In this document: in pieces, positions 1 through 13,009 of the stretch
Layout of the letters: the number at the start of each line of letters is the position of its first letter
Position numbering within the stretch: the first letter of the stretch is position 1
Origin: Ectocarpus siliculosus
Lineage: Eukaryota; Sar; Phaeophyceae; Ectocarpales; Ectocarpaceae
Direction of reading: 5' to 3'
NCBI GenBank assembly: GCA_000310025.1
Contig: FN649729.1
Coordinates: 1,311,547-1,375,546 of the forward strand
Length of the DNA stretch: 64,000 nt
The notes under the pieces: model-generated
Seen by the model: the letters and a program-made list of their open reading frames with translations, nothing else
Told to the model about the DNA's origin: nothing
Database searches by the model: none
Program-made: the position numbers and the translations under genes

Positions 1-287
1 GGGGTAAAAAAAATTTTTTTTGGGGGGGAAATTGGGAAAAGGGGGGGGGGGGGGGGGAAAGTTTTGGGGGGGAAAACAAATATTTTTCCCCCCCCCCCCC
101 CCCCCCCCCCCCCCCCACCCTACTTGTGCACTCCCCAAGGTATCGACCGCCGGGGCGTCCTTGTTTTCTCGCCTTCCTTCTCATCATCGTTGGTTGTCGA
201 TGTCGGTCGTGATTGTATGACCCTTCCCCCTTCCTCTTTTGAGCCTGTCGATCGTGATTATGTGACATGAATCCCATCTCTTCTCAG
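1..287. other. Low-quality contig edge with G and C homopolymers, then intron sequence
   Basis: Bases 1-116 are almost pure homopolymer blocks (G, A, T), ending in a run of 29 C at 88-116. Complex sequence starts only after that. This looks like the degraded end of a sequencing read against a C tract, much like the flanks of the N gap at 27658, so an assembly gap probably lies just to the left. Bases 117-287 are ordinary sequence ending in an AG acceptor before the first polymerase epsilon exon. Open frames here come from the homopolymers and are not genes. Confidence 0.6.
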
Positions 288-2730
288 GGCACGAACGAGG
301 ATATCGAGCCAGAGCCCACCGCGGAAGGCGGTGCGGAGGACGTAGGGGGTGAGGGGGGGCTGGGTCCGGGCGAGCGTCCTGTGATCGCCAAGGCCGTGGT
401 TTGGCTTGTCAACCCCTTCTCGAGGAGGGAAGGGGAGCAGCGGCCGCCGTTCGCGCGCATCTTCGAGAAGTTTACCAAGTGCGACTCTGGTTTGTTTGGG
501 GTGTTTGGTTGTTGATGCTGTTGTCATAGAAGAAATTTGGTTCCAAGTCATAGCGCATGTTTCCTTTTTGAGAGTCTGGATAGCATCTGTGACGAAACAC
601 CAGGTTTGCCAAACGACCCCGTTGCTGTGTCCTCTTTCTTGCGTGTAACGGCCGTGAGAGCTCACCACAATGTGGTAAAAACAAGAGGAGACACGCCTTG
701 TTCCATCCGGCGACGGAGGTGCACACTAAGCAGATAATGGTGCCCAACCCGTCTGATTCCTCTGCTTTCGTTTTTTCTCTTTGCCTCGGCCTTTTCTGCC
801 GCTCTCTCTGTCTCTCTCGCATTCGCCACAGCAACCCGGACAGCTCGTGCACGTTCAAGACGTCCTCGGTGAGCAGCGCTGACGAAGCCTGGGCTGCCGC
901 CGACTCCTCCCTGGCCTCTTACTCCCGACAGAGAAACGGCCCAACGTTGGTCCTGTCACAGGGGCTGGTCCAAGGACAGGTGTGTCCCCCTCCCCCCTAT
1001 TTTTTTTGTTTCAAGTTAAAACCGTTCCGGTTCTTTGGTCAGTATCCGTCCCGGCCCAGCTGATGCCGCGGAACTCCTTCCGTGGTCACAGGCCACCCCA
1101 AAAATGCCCCGAGTTTGTCGGAATGACAAAAGCTGAGTTGTGGCGGACGGTGCGCCCCTCGGACGGTGTGCCCCTTGGACATTCCCCGTGTCGTCCTTGT
1201 TAGTGGTGTGTTCCGCCAAGACGGGGTCCAATACGAAAAGGGGGGTCCGGCCCTTGGGCGTTGCGGTGCCATCGTTGAAGAAATCGCGGCTGCTGCTGAT
1301 TCGATGTACTTCTTTGGACGAGTTGCGTTTCTCGTATGGAAGGCGCAAGCGCCACGTCTTTCGTCGCTGCCTTGCACTCCATTCTCGCTTGGCTTCCACA
1401 GACTAGTTGGGAACTCCGCAAGTTCGACCTTTCATCCCTGACAATGTTACGTTTTCTCTCTTCCCTTCCCTCCCCTCCCCCCTGCCCATTCCAACATCCT
1501 AAACTCTCTACAGGAGCTGCGGCGGCGTCTCCCTGCCCTGTCCGAGCTGCCCGTAACGCACATCCCTGGCAACGCCGAGGACGAGAGGTACCCGGCTCTG
1601 GGATGGCAGGCATTCGCAGCACAACGGATGGTGCAAAGGTAACAGCAGTATACTTTGACAAATAGCGAAAACGACGCCAAAGCCTGGGGGGCACAATGAT
1701 TGAGTCGATTTTTTGTGCTTATATAGGTTTCAATGGACCGAGCGTAACTTGTTGAGCGGCGATAATGTAGTTGGCCGAGCGAGTTGGCTTTGGTCGGATT
1801 GCTGTCGAAGAAGGTGGCGAGAGAGGGGGCGGTTGGGCAACGGAGGAAAGCCAACGTGATGCGGTATTTTACAGATGGACCCGTATGGCATGGTGGGAAG
1901 GCGACTTACATGGCGGCTGGAGCTTTTCCTGCTTCATTCACAACAAGGCGGGCGACAACAAACAGAAAATGCACACTACAATAAGATGTTGGTGTGTACA
2001 ATCCTCGCGTCGAGGTGGTCCATTTTCACGGTGACATGTTCGGCACCCCCTCCCCCCCCCCCGTCGAACTGGGTTCTCTGCCCTGTAGCTGGGACTCCGC
2101 ATTTTCTCCGCAACTTCGCGCGTCTGGTGTTCGCGTTTGTGAATGCTCCCTACGCAGAGAAAGAAAGTAAGAATCACACACACGCACACACTGTGTTATT
2201 GCTACGGTACCTACCTGTCTTTCATCCGGAGAGTAGCATAGACTTCCTCCATGACGCTCCCTCACAGGGTCCCAGATCATGACATGACCTTTAGAAGCAT
2301 TATTTTGTGTTTTCAACCGCACTGAGACTGACGTCTTTTCATCGGTCAGCCTGCTAGTAGCGCGGTCGATGCTAGTAAGATAACACACACACACACACAC
2401 ACGCACACACACGTGCCCCCCGGCTCCTCCTCCTCCTCCTACACCACCGCCACCCGCCCACCCACCCACCCACACTATCACATACATACCGAACCGCCCC
2501 CCGAAAAAAACAGGTTCTTCATCGCCCCGAGGTGGCTCGCGGACCGGCTCCTCTGCGCGCGGTATGCGCACCTCCCGCTGGCCAACATCGGGGCGGACGC
2601 TCCCTGCGCCATGGCCGACGCGTTCTTCGGGCGCCTCCTGAGGCACAACCGGCACGTGCTGTGGGCTTCGGAGACCTCTCGTCCGGACCTCGGGGGAACG
2701 GAGGGGGACGACAACGACGTGAGCGCCTAA

Positions 2731-2780
<50 letters not shown>

Positions 2781-3652
2781 TGTCGCGCTTGCTACGGCGT
2801 ATATTATAGATTCAGTTCGTCGTTAATTTGTCTGCTGGGCTCTCTTTGTATTTGAGATGGACGTTTTTGTTTGTATTTTGTTCGTGAAAAAATGGCTGCG
2901 CTGGACGCTAACTATCCTAGACTCTCTTGCTGTGGATAGAGATCACTCTCGTTTCTGTGGATAGAGATGACACTTGCTTGTTCTTGAAATAAAGGTAAAA
3001 TATTATATAAGAAAACGGAACCAGTCTCAGTCCAGTTCTGTTGTAAGGTTTTGTCCAGTCGTGGCGACGACCGACTTGCACATCAAGGTGTTGAGTCTGA
3101 TGGCGCGTTGTTTGGGGGTAGATTTTGGGAAGTAGTGTAGCGGACAACGCGGGTCGGCGCTGCACAACAAGTCCTCCGAAGTAGGAACTAGCCGTCTTGT
3201 TGCTGCCGCTGTATGTGTCCAAGCGAATTGCTGCTGTTGCGTCTTGCGCCGCCCCTCCGTCAGATCTGGGCGGAGGACCTAGCCTCCCCGACCATCCTGC
3301 AGCCCGGGGCGTACCGCAACATCTGCATCGAGCTAGAGATTCACGGCCTTGCCGTAGGCTCCGTCATCGTGAGTGCGATAAATGCATCGGCACTGCGCAA
3401 ATGGGTGATGCCTTAATTTGACTATTACTTGTTGCGTGTTTTGGGGGAGGGGGCAGGGGTCCGATCTAGAACGTTTTTTTCGGAAGGGGGGGTCGGGGTG
3501 TTTTTTCTGAGTGTGGGTGAGAACTTTTGCCCGCATTCTGATGGGTTCCAGGAGAACACACGTTTTTTTTAGTGAAAATCAGCGGGGCCTGGTGCCGGTT
3601 CCTCAAGCATACTGTACCCGTGTTTGTGCTTGTTGATGACACTGAGACAGAC

Positions 3653-3699
<47 letters not shown>

Positions 3700-6600
3700 C
3701 TCTCTCTCTGCTGAACGGTTAAATCCACTGCGTTTTGTTTCTCGTTCACCACCGCTCCATTTTTTGGGGGGGATTTTACGTGACGTAGGCGTCGTCCCAG
3801 CTCGAGGCGCTCGAGGGCAGCCAGGGCGTTACCGCCCTTACCGTCAACAACGACAACGAGGGAAATGGCGGCGGCGGCGGCGGCGGTGGCGGTGACAACA
3901 ACATTTTCTCCGGAGGTGCCGGCGGAGGCGGCGGCGGCGGCGGCGGCGGCGGGGCCGGGGGTGGAGTTGGCGGCGGGGACGACCAGGCCGTCGCATCAGC
4001 CTTCAGGATTCTGAAGGTGAACGGGGGGGTATGTAATGTAGTAGCGGGGGGACGGCGCGCGCGCGCATTTGTTACGAGCCTCAGTCTTGGAGCGCTGTCA
4101 ACTTGTGTGTCAGTTGAGGAGACATGAGAGCACCCGCGGGGATTCAGGTTGGCTGAAACTTGCCTCGACGTTCTGGCACGCTCCCCAAAGAGTTGTTGCC
4201 TAGCTCGCGGAGTATGTTTTGCCTGGGGTGCATGAGGAGCCCGCCGCATTGAGCTGAAAAATGACTTCTTTGCTTTTGTCTTGTTGTTGATGCTGGTGTC
4301 TGTTGAGTCGTCAGTGCTGTTGTTGTCGCCTTGTTGTGGCCGTGATGATGTTTCGCCAACGTTTCTTCAACACTTGACCACCGTTTTTACCCGCTCTCAT
4401 CTCCGGCGCCCCGTTGTCCCGCGAAGGTGCTGGTCACCACCTGGCTGGATGAGGTGACCCACATGGGCAACGCTCACGCTGACAGCCTTCTCGTCCACTT
4501 CTACCGGTGCGAGAGAGAAGAATTTCCTTCTTCGATTGTTTTTTCCCCCTCTCCATGCGCTGCTGTTTCTTCGATAGGGCTTGGCTTTTTTTCTTTCGTT
4601 GCTTCCCTTGTTGTTGTTGCTGTTGTTGTTGTTGTCGGCTTGGGATCTGCGCAGCACTTTCTGACATCGGAACTGGACCAACTGAGGCTGATGGCTTTCG
4701 CGGTCACGCACCAACCACCCCGACATGCCCCCCCATTAGACGTGTCGCAACCACCCTTTTTTTTCCCGCCGTCCATCCGTGGACTGTTGTCATCGTTGTC
4801 GTCGTCGTCATGTTTCCGCGATGTTTCCCTCTGAAAGGTGGATCTGCGCGCGGCAGTCGTTGCTGCACAATGCCACGCTCCACCGCCTTGTGCACCGGCT
4901 CATGCACAAGGTTTTCAGCAGGTGCGAGGGAGGGAGAGAGGGATGCAGAGACACAACCGTAGAGCGTGAAGAGAGAGGGCGAGAGAACGAAAAAACACTT
5001 TTGGTGTCCATTTGTCCTCGTCTTGGCAGCGCGACTCTTACCTCCACGTGCTGTACTTCTGTCTGACCAGTCTCCAGGGGGGACTCAGCACAACGCACTT
5101 CTTGTTGGGATTGTTTTCTTTCTTTTTCGTCTGCCGTAGAGAACTCAGCAGCGTTAGCAACCTCTGGCCCTTTCCTATCTTCCTCTTTATTAGGCGTGTT
5201 GCGTGTTTATCTGCCCGGGGATTTTGTTACCCCTCACCTTGTAACTGTCGGCGGCTCGTCTGGTCTTTGTTTATAAAAGGCTGATCGCCGAGCTGCGGCG
5301 CCTGGGGGCCTGCGTTGTGTTCGCGAGCTTCCAGAAGGTGATCATCGCCACGAACAAGTCGGACGTGAAGGCGGCGAGGGACTACGCCAAGTTCGTGGTC
5401 TCGACGGTCACGTCGCGGGACCTCTTCAACACCCTTCAGGTGTGTGCTGTCGGCGGGTGGAGTGTTATGTTACGAAAGCACCGGCCAGTGGTGGTTGATG
5501 TTGCTAGCGCTGACGTTGGAGACGGTATTGTTTCCGCTGTCATCGTCATGTCGTCATGGTGGTCACGCTGAAGCTCGACGTCACTTCCAGCGACACGCAC
5601 AACAAGCACACTTTTTTTAGAGGACATATTGGTCTGATAACTACGCAGGGCTCTGTCACCCCGCGATTGATTTGAGGCTACATGTACCGAGCGTACTCTC
5701 ACACGAACACGTCAGAATTTTATGCTATGTTGTTCGCATCTGGAGAGTAGACTGTTTCCTTTAATAGTTACATGAACAACGATATCCTTTATTGAAACGA
5801 TGACGCAGCTGGAGCCGAAGATGTTCTGGGAGCAGCTCCTCTTCCTGGACGACCAGGACTACGGGGGCATTCAGGTCCAGGGGGGCTTCGAAGATGAAGA
5901 AGAAGAAGAAAAAGAAGGGCGAAAGCAAGACGAGGGCGATGACGAAGCAGCGACGGCCAATAGAAAAGACGCTGGTGACGATGAGGAAGGTTCTGAGGAT
6001 GATGCGGAAGGTCTCCAGGACAGCGAGGAGGAGGAGGAGGAAGAAGAGGAGGAGGAGGAGGAGGAGGGGGGGGAGGAGGAAAGGAGGGGGCGACGGCTGA
6101 GGCGGTTCAAGGACCGGAACGGCGGCGGCAGCGGGTCCCGTAAGGAGAAGGCTGCACCAAAGGTGACTCGATCGGTGTCACACCGGCCCTGTCGTCGGCT
6201 TCGTTTTTATTTGTTGCGCGGAGATACACATCGGGCTCACCATCACACCACCATGACGTACAGGAACTACTACTGTAGCAGTAACATCTCACGCAGTTCT
6301 TTCGTCATCGTCATCCCAACTAGTACGATCACCTGCCCCAAACTTGATTCCGCGGTGGGAAATTCAGGCAAAACGAGACAATGACCTCAAGCCGGACGAG
6401 GAGGACGACGAAGAGGATGCGCAAGTATCCGGCGGTGGTGGTGGCAGTGGCGCCGACGGTGCCGTGGCAGAACAAAAAATGCCTTCCATCGTCTCGCACT
6501 GGAATCTGGCCGAGTACTTGCCGGCCTCCGTCCGCCAGGTGTTCCTGATCCTGGTGTCCACCTTCCTCCTCAAGCCGCACGAGAAGGCGCGACAGCTGAG

Positions 6601-9600
6601 GCTTGACCACGAAAGGTGTGTTGGTATCCGTGTTGTTGTTGTTGTTGTTGTTGTTGGTGGTGGTGGCGGTGTAGGGATATAGATAAGAGAAAGGTCTGGC
6701 ACGTTGTTGTTTTGGTGTCGGAAACAGCGGCCAGGAAAGATGAGCAGCAGGTAATTGTTGATGATGATGTTGTTGGGTGATGTGGTGATGCGGTGGTGGT
6801 TAGACACAAATGTATGGGAGTTTCCGGCCTCCATTTTCGCGGTGATGGCATTCACGTTTACCCACACGGGCGACAAGTCAACAAAATCCTGCTCGGCCGA
6901 AGGTGGACTGCGCGAATTCTCCTTCTCCGGGTGGACATACCGATCCACAGGGACCTGTGGAATAGAGTTTTGGGAGAGTAAGGATGTCGTGGGAGCTCAT
7001 GACGTCCCGCCCTTTCGTGTGCAGGATGGTCGCGAGCCTCAGCAACCAGCTGACGCAATCGTCGCAACCGAACGGCCCGGCCTCACCCGGGACGGACAGA
7101 GGGGAGAGCGGCGGCGGCGGTGTACCGGCCAGCCAGGGGGGGATGGACGCGGCTCTTGCGGTTCAGGCGGTGAGTACGAAAAAATGGAAGCACGCGGTGC
7201 GACGGCGTGGAAAAACGGGACGAAACGGGATGTTTGTTTGAAGTTTGAAACACGATGCGGTGTCACACGGTGGAATGGGATGGGGTCACGGTGTGTTGCA
7301 AGGGGCTCTTCTTTTTCTTTTTTTTTTCGATACGAGTTGGATGATGGAGGTATTGAACGTGAAGACAGCGGCAGCAGCAACGACCCTCCGCTACAGGCGA
7401 GAGGAAGGACTGCATGAGACGTTGTTTTTGTCCTCTTTTCTTTGGTTCACGAAACGTGAGCATTCGGCTCCACGGCCACTTACGCCACTCACGCCATTGC
7501 CTTCATGAAGTGGCTGCGTGCTCCTTTCGTCGTGGGTAACCTTGGCAAGAATGAGAGCCTTGATACCTCCTGGTGACGAAGCAACCGCTGGGGAGCCGAC
7601 CTACCCGACCACCGTTTACGCCCGTCCCGTGTGCTCCGCCCGTGATTGTTGATTGGTCGATTGGTTGTTTGTTCTCCGACGTGAATGAATTTTTTGTTCT
7701 GAGTTTCGAGCACAAATGATGTGTCGCCCTCGCTGTTGTTTCGGATTGATCAGGCACTTCGCAAGGAAGAAGCGAACGAGTCACAGTCGATGGCCGACTT
7801 CCTCAAACACCTGGTCACGAGGACGCTCACGGACAAGGTAAGGCTACGCGCCCATGGCCTGTTTTCGTTCGTATCAGGGATATTTTGTTTTGCAATACGC
7901 TGGCACGGAAAAATGACGTTGCCTGGGGTGCTGCTCCTTGAATCTGGCACTTGCCATGCTTTAGTTTCATGATGGCCGGGCATTCCTCCCGTCCGTTCCT
8001 ATTCTACACCCGCCGACACGGCAGCTGAACACACGTGGCACGTACCGCTGTGAAAATGTGCCGTTCGAAGACACGACAAATTTCCCAGCGATCGACAAGT
8101 ATAACAGAGCATACCACAAGACATAGTATGTTGTCTTTGGTACTCTGTAACTCAGATGGGACACAAAATGGACACCGCAGCACCGTTGGCGTGAGCAAGA
8201 ATTTATGTTGTCCGTCGCTTTGTGCAGAGGGTCAGAGAGCCAACTCAAACATGGACTGTTCAAAGATCCGCTTCCATGAAAAGGCCTTGTGCGCTGCTCC
8301 TGAAGACATTTAAGCCGAGCAATAAATCAAGCCGATTTAGGCTATGTGAATGTTGTTGTTGGAAATGACTACTAGAATTTCGAACAGTATGGCCACCTGT
8401 AGAGTGTACCAAGTACTTAATATATATATCGGTGATATTGCGACTTTTGTTGTGGGAAAACCAGGTTCTTGAGACGGTTCCCGCCATCAAGAAGTACAGC
8501 GGTAGCGGGCCGGACGCTTTCCCGAGCAAGCCCGGAGCGGCGCGCGAGCTAACCAACCCCGCCCTCGAGTTCATCAAGAGCCTCTGTCATGTCCTCAGCC
8601 TAGATCCCACCGTCACGGATGAGGTGAGTGTGCGGAGCGGTTGTTGTTTTTCGTTTTTTTCGTTTTTGTTGTTGTTTGTGTGTGTGTTTTTTTTTTGCTC
8701 CATTTGTTTTGGATTTTTCTATTTTTGGTTTGGGGAGAAGAAGTATACAAGGGGAAAAGAACGAATGAAGCAAGGACACGAAAAGAACCCGTGCTGTCAT
8801 GCGACCGCTCCCGACAAAGCAGCAGCAACAATGGAAGAGTCGATCAAAATGGGTTGGTTTCCCGTTGCCGGCTACATATACACAATACATACACACCACA
8901 TTGATCCCGACACTCGCTGGCTCGACGCAAGGAAGGATGATGACCACCTTTTGGTTCATCCTCATGAAAAGTCCGGCGAAAACCCTTCATATCGCTCCTC
9001 CGTCCCGGCATTGTAGAGATGTGGGGTAAATAGTCTAAACGACTACGGCATGCATTTACATTACTACTACCCCACCCCATCCCCCGGCGCGATGCGCGCC
9101 TCACAGGTGGAAACGCTGAGGAAGCAGGCTCTGGCCGAGGTAGGCGTCCGTCAGTTCTCGGCGGAGGGTCAGTACAGCGACCCTTGCGTGAGCTTCGTGC
9201 TGCCGGACGTGATCTGCTCCTTCTGCAACCTGTGCCGCGACCTGGACCTTTGCCGCGACGCGCGTCTCATGGACGAGGACGAGGTAGGCAGGCGAACGGC
9301 TGCTGTGTGTGCGGTCTGAACAGATAAAATGCAGTGCGTGTGTCAGATTCCTTCTCTCTCCTTTGCGTGTCTGTGTAATATTCACACAGCGGGTGTGTCA
9401 GCTTCTTATCTGTCGTTCTTTGTGTGTCTGTGTAGAAATATGCAGACAGAGCGTGTGTCGGCTTATTCCCTCTCCTTATTTTGTGCATCTGTGTTGCCGG
9501 GTCTGGCGTTGTTCTATCCCCCGCCCCCGTGGTTCTCCCTTCGCTTCCCCTTGTAAATAGGAGTTACCCCCTTCCAGCGGAGTGGCCCCTTTGGCGTTGG

Positions 9601-11742
9601 CTCCCCCTGTAGACACTGCTGTAGGTTCGGCGTGCTTGTCCGTGTCCCCGCATGCTGGGGGGAATCATGAACTCGGGTACCCTCAAGGGCGAGTACAGGC
9701 GGGAGGAATACATGCACCAAATGTATGCGCTAAGAGAATCGCAATTGTTGTTGTCGCGCGTATTTCCTGTCTATCCTGTCCTTTGCATTGCTCGTCTGTT
9801 CGACTCTCTTACAAGTGTTGCCGTTTTTTGTTTTTGATGTGCGCGTCCTGAAACAGGAGGAAAGGTGGCAGTGCATCCAGTGCAATCACCCGTACGAGCG
9901 TAGCAGCATCGAGCTATCCCTCGTGGAGGCCGTACAGCGTAGAAGGTGAGAACCACACCAACAACAGCCGAAAGGCATGTATGTGCGGAAACAATAACAG
10001 GAGAGAACAACAGTTTGCTCCCCTTTTCCCCACATGCTGTACATTCCTGCCGTACGTTCCTGCTGTAATTTCGCCGATGGTGCTGCTAGCTTCAGGTCTT
10101 CTTTTTCGAAGTTGGCGCGATCTCACATCGAAAATAGGAATTTAACACCTTGTTCATTCTAGGTTCACGACCCATATCACGCTCCGCTCTTCCAGGGCTG
10201 CTTGCTGCTGTTTGCTGGACGAATACATAAGCTCTGTTATAGCTTCGATCCCAACCGCAGTGTGCTGGAGCCCTGCACGCGTTCCTCGCCCTAAACAACC
10301 TTAACCCTAGTCAACTTGCGACAGCCACCCTTCATTGCAACGCTCGTGCAACCCTAATGTAGTGTAACCAACCCGATATTCTCTTCTTTTATTTTTTTTA
10401 CAGCGTGCGGTACCAGTTGCAAGATATGAAGTGCGCCAAGTGCGGCGCCGTTGCGACGAGGTCCATGAGCCTCACGTGCCCCTGCTCGGGTCCTCTGGTG
10501 GCCGAAGAGAGCCAGCAGGATTTCCACAAGACCATGAAGCTGCTGAGGTGCGTGACTCGTGTGTTCGTTTTCGATTTCCAACTCCTGCGTACACCCCCCT
10601 TTTCTTTGTTTCATTTTTTTGTTTTCCCTCCCCACCTTGCAGTGGGGTTGGTGGTATCTGGTGCGACCCGAGCAACAAACATCATTGAGGCCATCGAAGA
10701 GTGATCGCAAATCGTGACGGCGTCATCTGACAGCGGCGGGTGCGCTATGCACGTCCGTCACGTTGTGACAAGTCCCACAAGTCCTCCCGCAATAAGTCGA
10801 CTTTCCCCAAACCAGGAACATAACATATAGTCTGTACAGGGCCCCGAATGACGCAAATCCACACGTACAGGAGGTATTCGATTTGCATGTTCACGAACTG
10901 GAAAAGGCCGGGATATGCTCTGCCCTATCTCGCATCGGATATGCATCGGGTATATGCGGAACAAAGCGTTTTTTTTTTTACCCCCCTACCCTTTTTTTGT
11001 TGGTGTTTGGCCGGGTTCGAACCCGACTCTTCGCGGTGAAATTGATACACATCTTTATCAAAGCCAATGTGGACGGAGGGAGGCGTCCTCGACATGCGTT
11101 TGGGGAAAATTGACCCTGAAACGTCACCTCCAGTTGCGCGGGACTAATTCTGTCCGTCTTGTCTTCTTGCGTTCTTGTTGGTTCTTCAGGGTAGCCGCTA
11201 GCTCTTTCCCGCACCTTGGGTGGGGTGGCTGGTGGACATGGGGCCGTTCTGTTGCTCCTTCCTTGTGTTTATTTTCATGCTCGAGGCAACCTCTACCGTT
11301 TCGTGTGTGGAGTTTGCTGCCGCGGCAGTGGGAGCTCCCAATGACCTGCACGGCATGCGAGGATTGCTGAATAGTAGCACTGCGAGGGCATCCACTCTAC
11401 TCAATATTTAATCGTGTATGCATCTCTAGCTTGTCCTGAATGTTGTGCCAACGGATGAGCGAGATGAAGGCACACTCTCGAAGCGAAAAAAGAAAGCGAT
11501 TACGACGACGTATCTAACTTGGGTCGACATCGTTCTTGTTCCTTTCGTCCGTGGTCTCCAGGCAGCTGGCTATCTTCCACAGCTTCGGCTGGCTGCTGGA
11601 GACGGTCGAGAACATCCTCGTCGCTGACGGGCTGGTGGAAGAAGACGTTCCCGCTCAGGACGGGGGGGAGGAGGAGGAGGAGGATGACGAGGACGAGGGA
11701 GAGGCGATGGACGAGGATGGACACGCCGCCATCGACGGCTGA
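288..11742 (+). CDS. POLE: DNA polymerase epsilon catalytic subunit, C-terminal half (5' partial)
   Basis: Leading-strand replicative polymerase. The window holds the inactive second exonuclease/polymerase fold and the terminal zinc modules that bind subunit B. Exons: 288-478, 832-979, 1514-1638, 2514-2718, 3264-3368, 3789-4016, 4427-4506, 4838-4921, 5280-5439, 5809-6162, 6368-6615, 7025-7169, 7754-7837, 8465-8623, 9107-9283, 9857-9945, 10404-10547, 11562-11742. Every junction keeps frame, giving 968 residues plus stop. Family landmarks in order: GNAEDERYPALGWQ, RHNHxLW-like RHNRHVLW then RPDLGG, FRILK, LVHFYRW, DYGGIQ, NPALEFIKSLCHVLSLD, CSFCNLCRDLDLC, CIQCNHPYE, KCAKCGAV, CPCSGPL. The eight cysteines of CysA and CysB are present. 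The polymerase and exonuclease active sites and the Fe-S cysteine motif would lie upstream. Two low-complexity insertions are coded: a Gly-rich stretch (3866-3980) and an acidic Glu/Asp stretch (5890-6090). The weakest junction is 478/832, where a GTGCGA donor was chosen to keep phase. Confidence 0.95.
2383..2412. repeat. (CA)n microsatellite in POLE intron
   Basis: Alternating CA dinucleotides with one G interruption lie in the intron between the exons ending at 1638 and starting at 2514. No gene content is seen. Confidence 0.85.
2729..2779. repeat. (GCTT)n microsatellite in POLE intron
   Basis: About twelve consecutive GCTT units start 11 bases after the splice donor at 2719. They translate as a Leu-Ala-Cys repeat in one frame, which is an artefact. 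Confidence 0.9.
3654..3713. repeat. (CT)n microsatellite in POLE intron
   Basis: A pyrimidine-only CT repeat of roughly 60 bases, with two interruptions, lies about 75 bases before the acceptor of the exon at 3789. It could serve as an extended polypyrimidine tract for that acceptor. Confidence 0.85.
9336..9497. repeat. Three imperfect tandem copies of a ~55-60 bp unit in POLE intron
   Basis: Copies start near 9336, 9391 and 9451. Each begins GTGTGTC(A/G)G, continues through a T/C-rich core and ends with TGTGT/GCATCTGTGT-type sequence. They lie entirely in the intron 9284-9856, between the exons coding the first and second halves of the CysA zinc module. The third copy is shorter. Unit borders are approximate. 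Confidence 0.6.
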
Positions 11743-13009
11743 CGCTTCGATCGACGAGATTTTGTTCACGTTGCCGACAATAAACACGCACGACTGTTCT
11801 TACCATGATGGCGGCCCCTCGTTTTCTGCAGCAGAGAAACTCCGTGGCAGAAACATGCCGGTTATAACGTACTGCGGTGCAGTTCAGCCGTGCCTTGGAA
11901 TCGTTTATCTCGATAGAGGAGACGGAGGAGGAGGCGGTGTTTGATTAATAGCATGCTGTTGTCGGTGAAAACGCTTTTGCCCGTTTCCTCGAGAACTGCG
12001 GCAGATCAGCCTCTTGTCCACGGGGACAAACCGACGAAGTGCGTTGGTCGAATTTCGTACACACAGTATGGTCTGGGGCAGTCGGGGGGGCGTAGGACGA
12101 GGTGGAGCCGCTACACCGGCACAGACAGCTTATGACGACAGGACAGACGTTGCACACCGGACGGACGAAACATGGAGAACGAGGCGGTTGTCGTCTACAG
12201 CACTTGATAGACCAGACCCGCGTCCCATTGGCCGTGAGGGACTTACGTTGTTTGCCATGCCGCCCTAACCTTGTCCTCTCTGGTTAGGCCGAGAATATGC
12301 TTCTGCTTGATTTTGCGCGTGCGGAGGGGTAGGCGTTCCCGGAGAGAAGAGGCGATGATTTTTCCATCCGCCAAATTATACGAGTTTACGGCCCTCGTCT
12401 TGACGTAGGGTGGGTTGGATGGCCCAGCTTCACAACAGCGCGACTGTGCGGGGCTTGCATGCATGCACCCCAAAACTACGGAGCCGATTTCAAGGGATTG
12501 GTGGGGCTTCTGCCAACTTCGTTATTTGTGCACCCTCGTGTTTTTGTTGGAAGGCGCGGTAGCAAAAGACATGTCGGATGTGCACTCGCTTGAGGTATGT
12601 AAATGCCCTATGAATGTATGCTAGGGATAGATAGGTTTTGGGTTTAGGGTGGTCTTGAGGGAATACAAAGGAGATTTACCTGCGTTGGCGCAAAGCTGGT
12701 ATTTAGAGTCAGATCACTGTATTATGCCATCATAATACCGTTGACGACACAATGGTATATCACTGAATGGACCGACAGCAGGTTGGTGGCGGCTTGGGTA
12801 GATGGGCGGGATGTTGGGTCAGGAGCTGCATGGAACAAAGCCTCCCGAACTTGCCGTTTAAGAAAAGAGAGCTTGTCGATGGCAGCAGTTCGGGTAGCAG
12901 GATTTAGTCACGGTGGTACTTGCCGCTGCGCAAGCTGTGTTAGTTTGTTAGTTAACAGTTTTTTCGTGGCGTACAAGCGACCGTTCAAACTACAGCCTTG
13001 GATGCAAGT

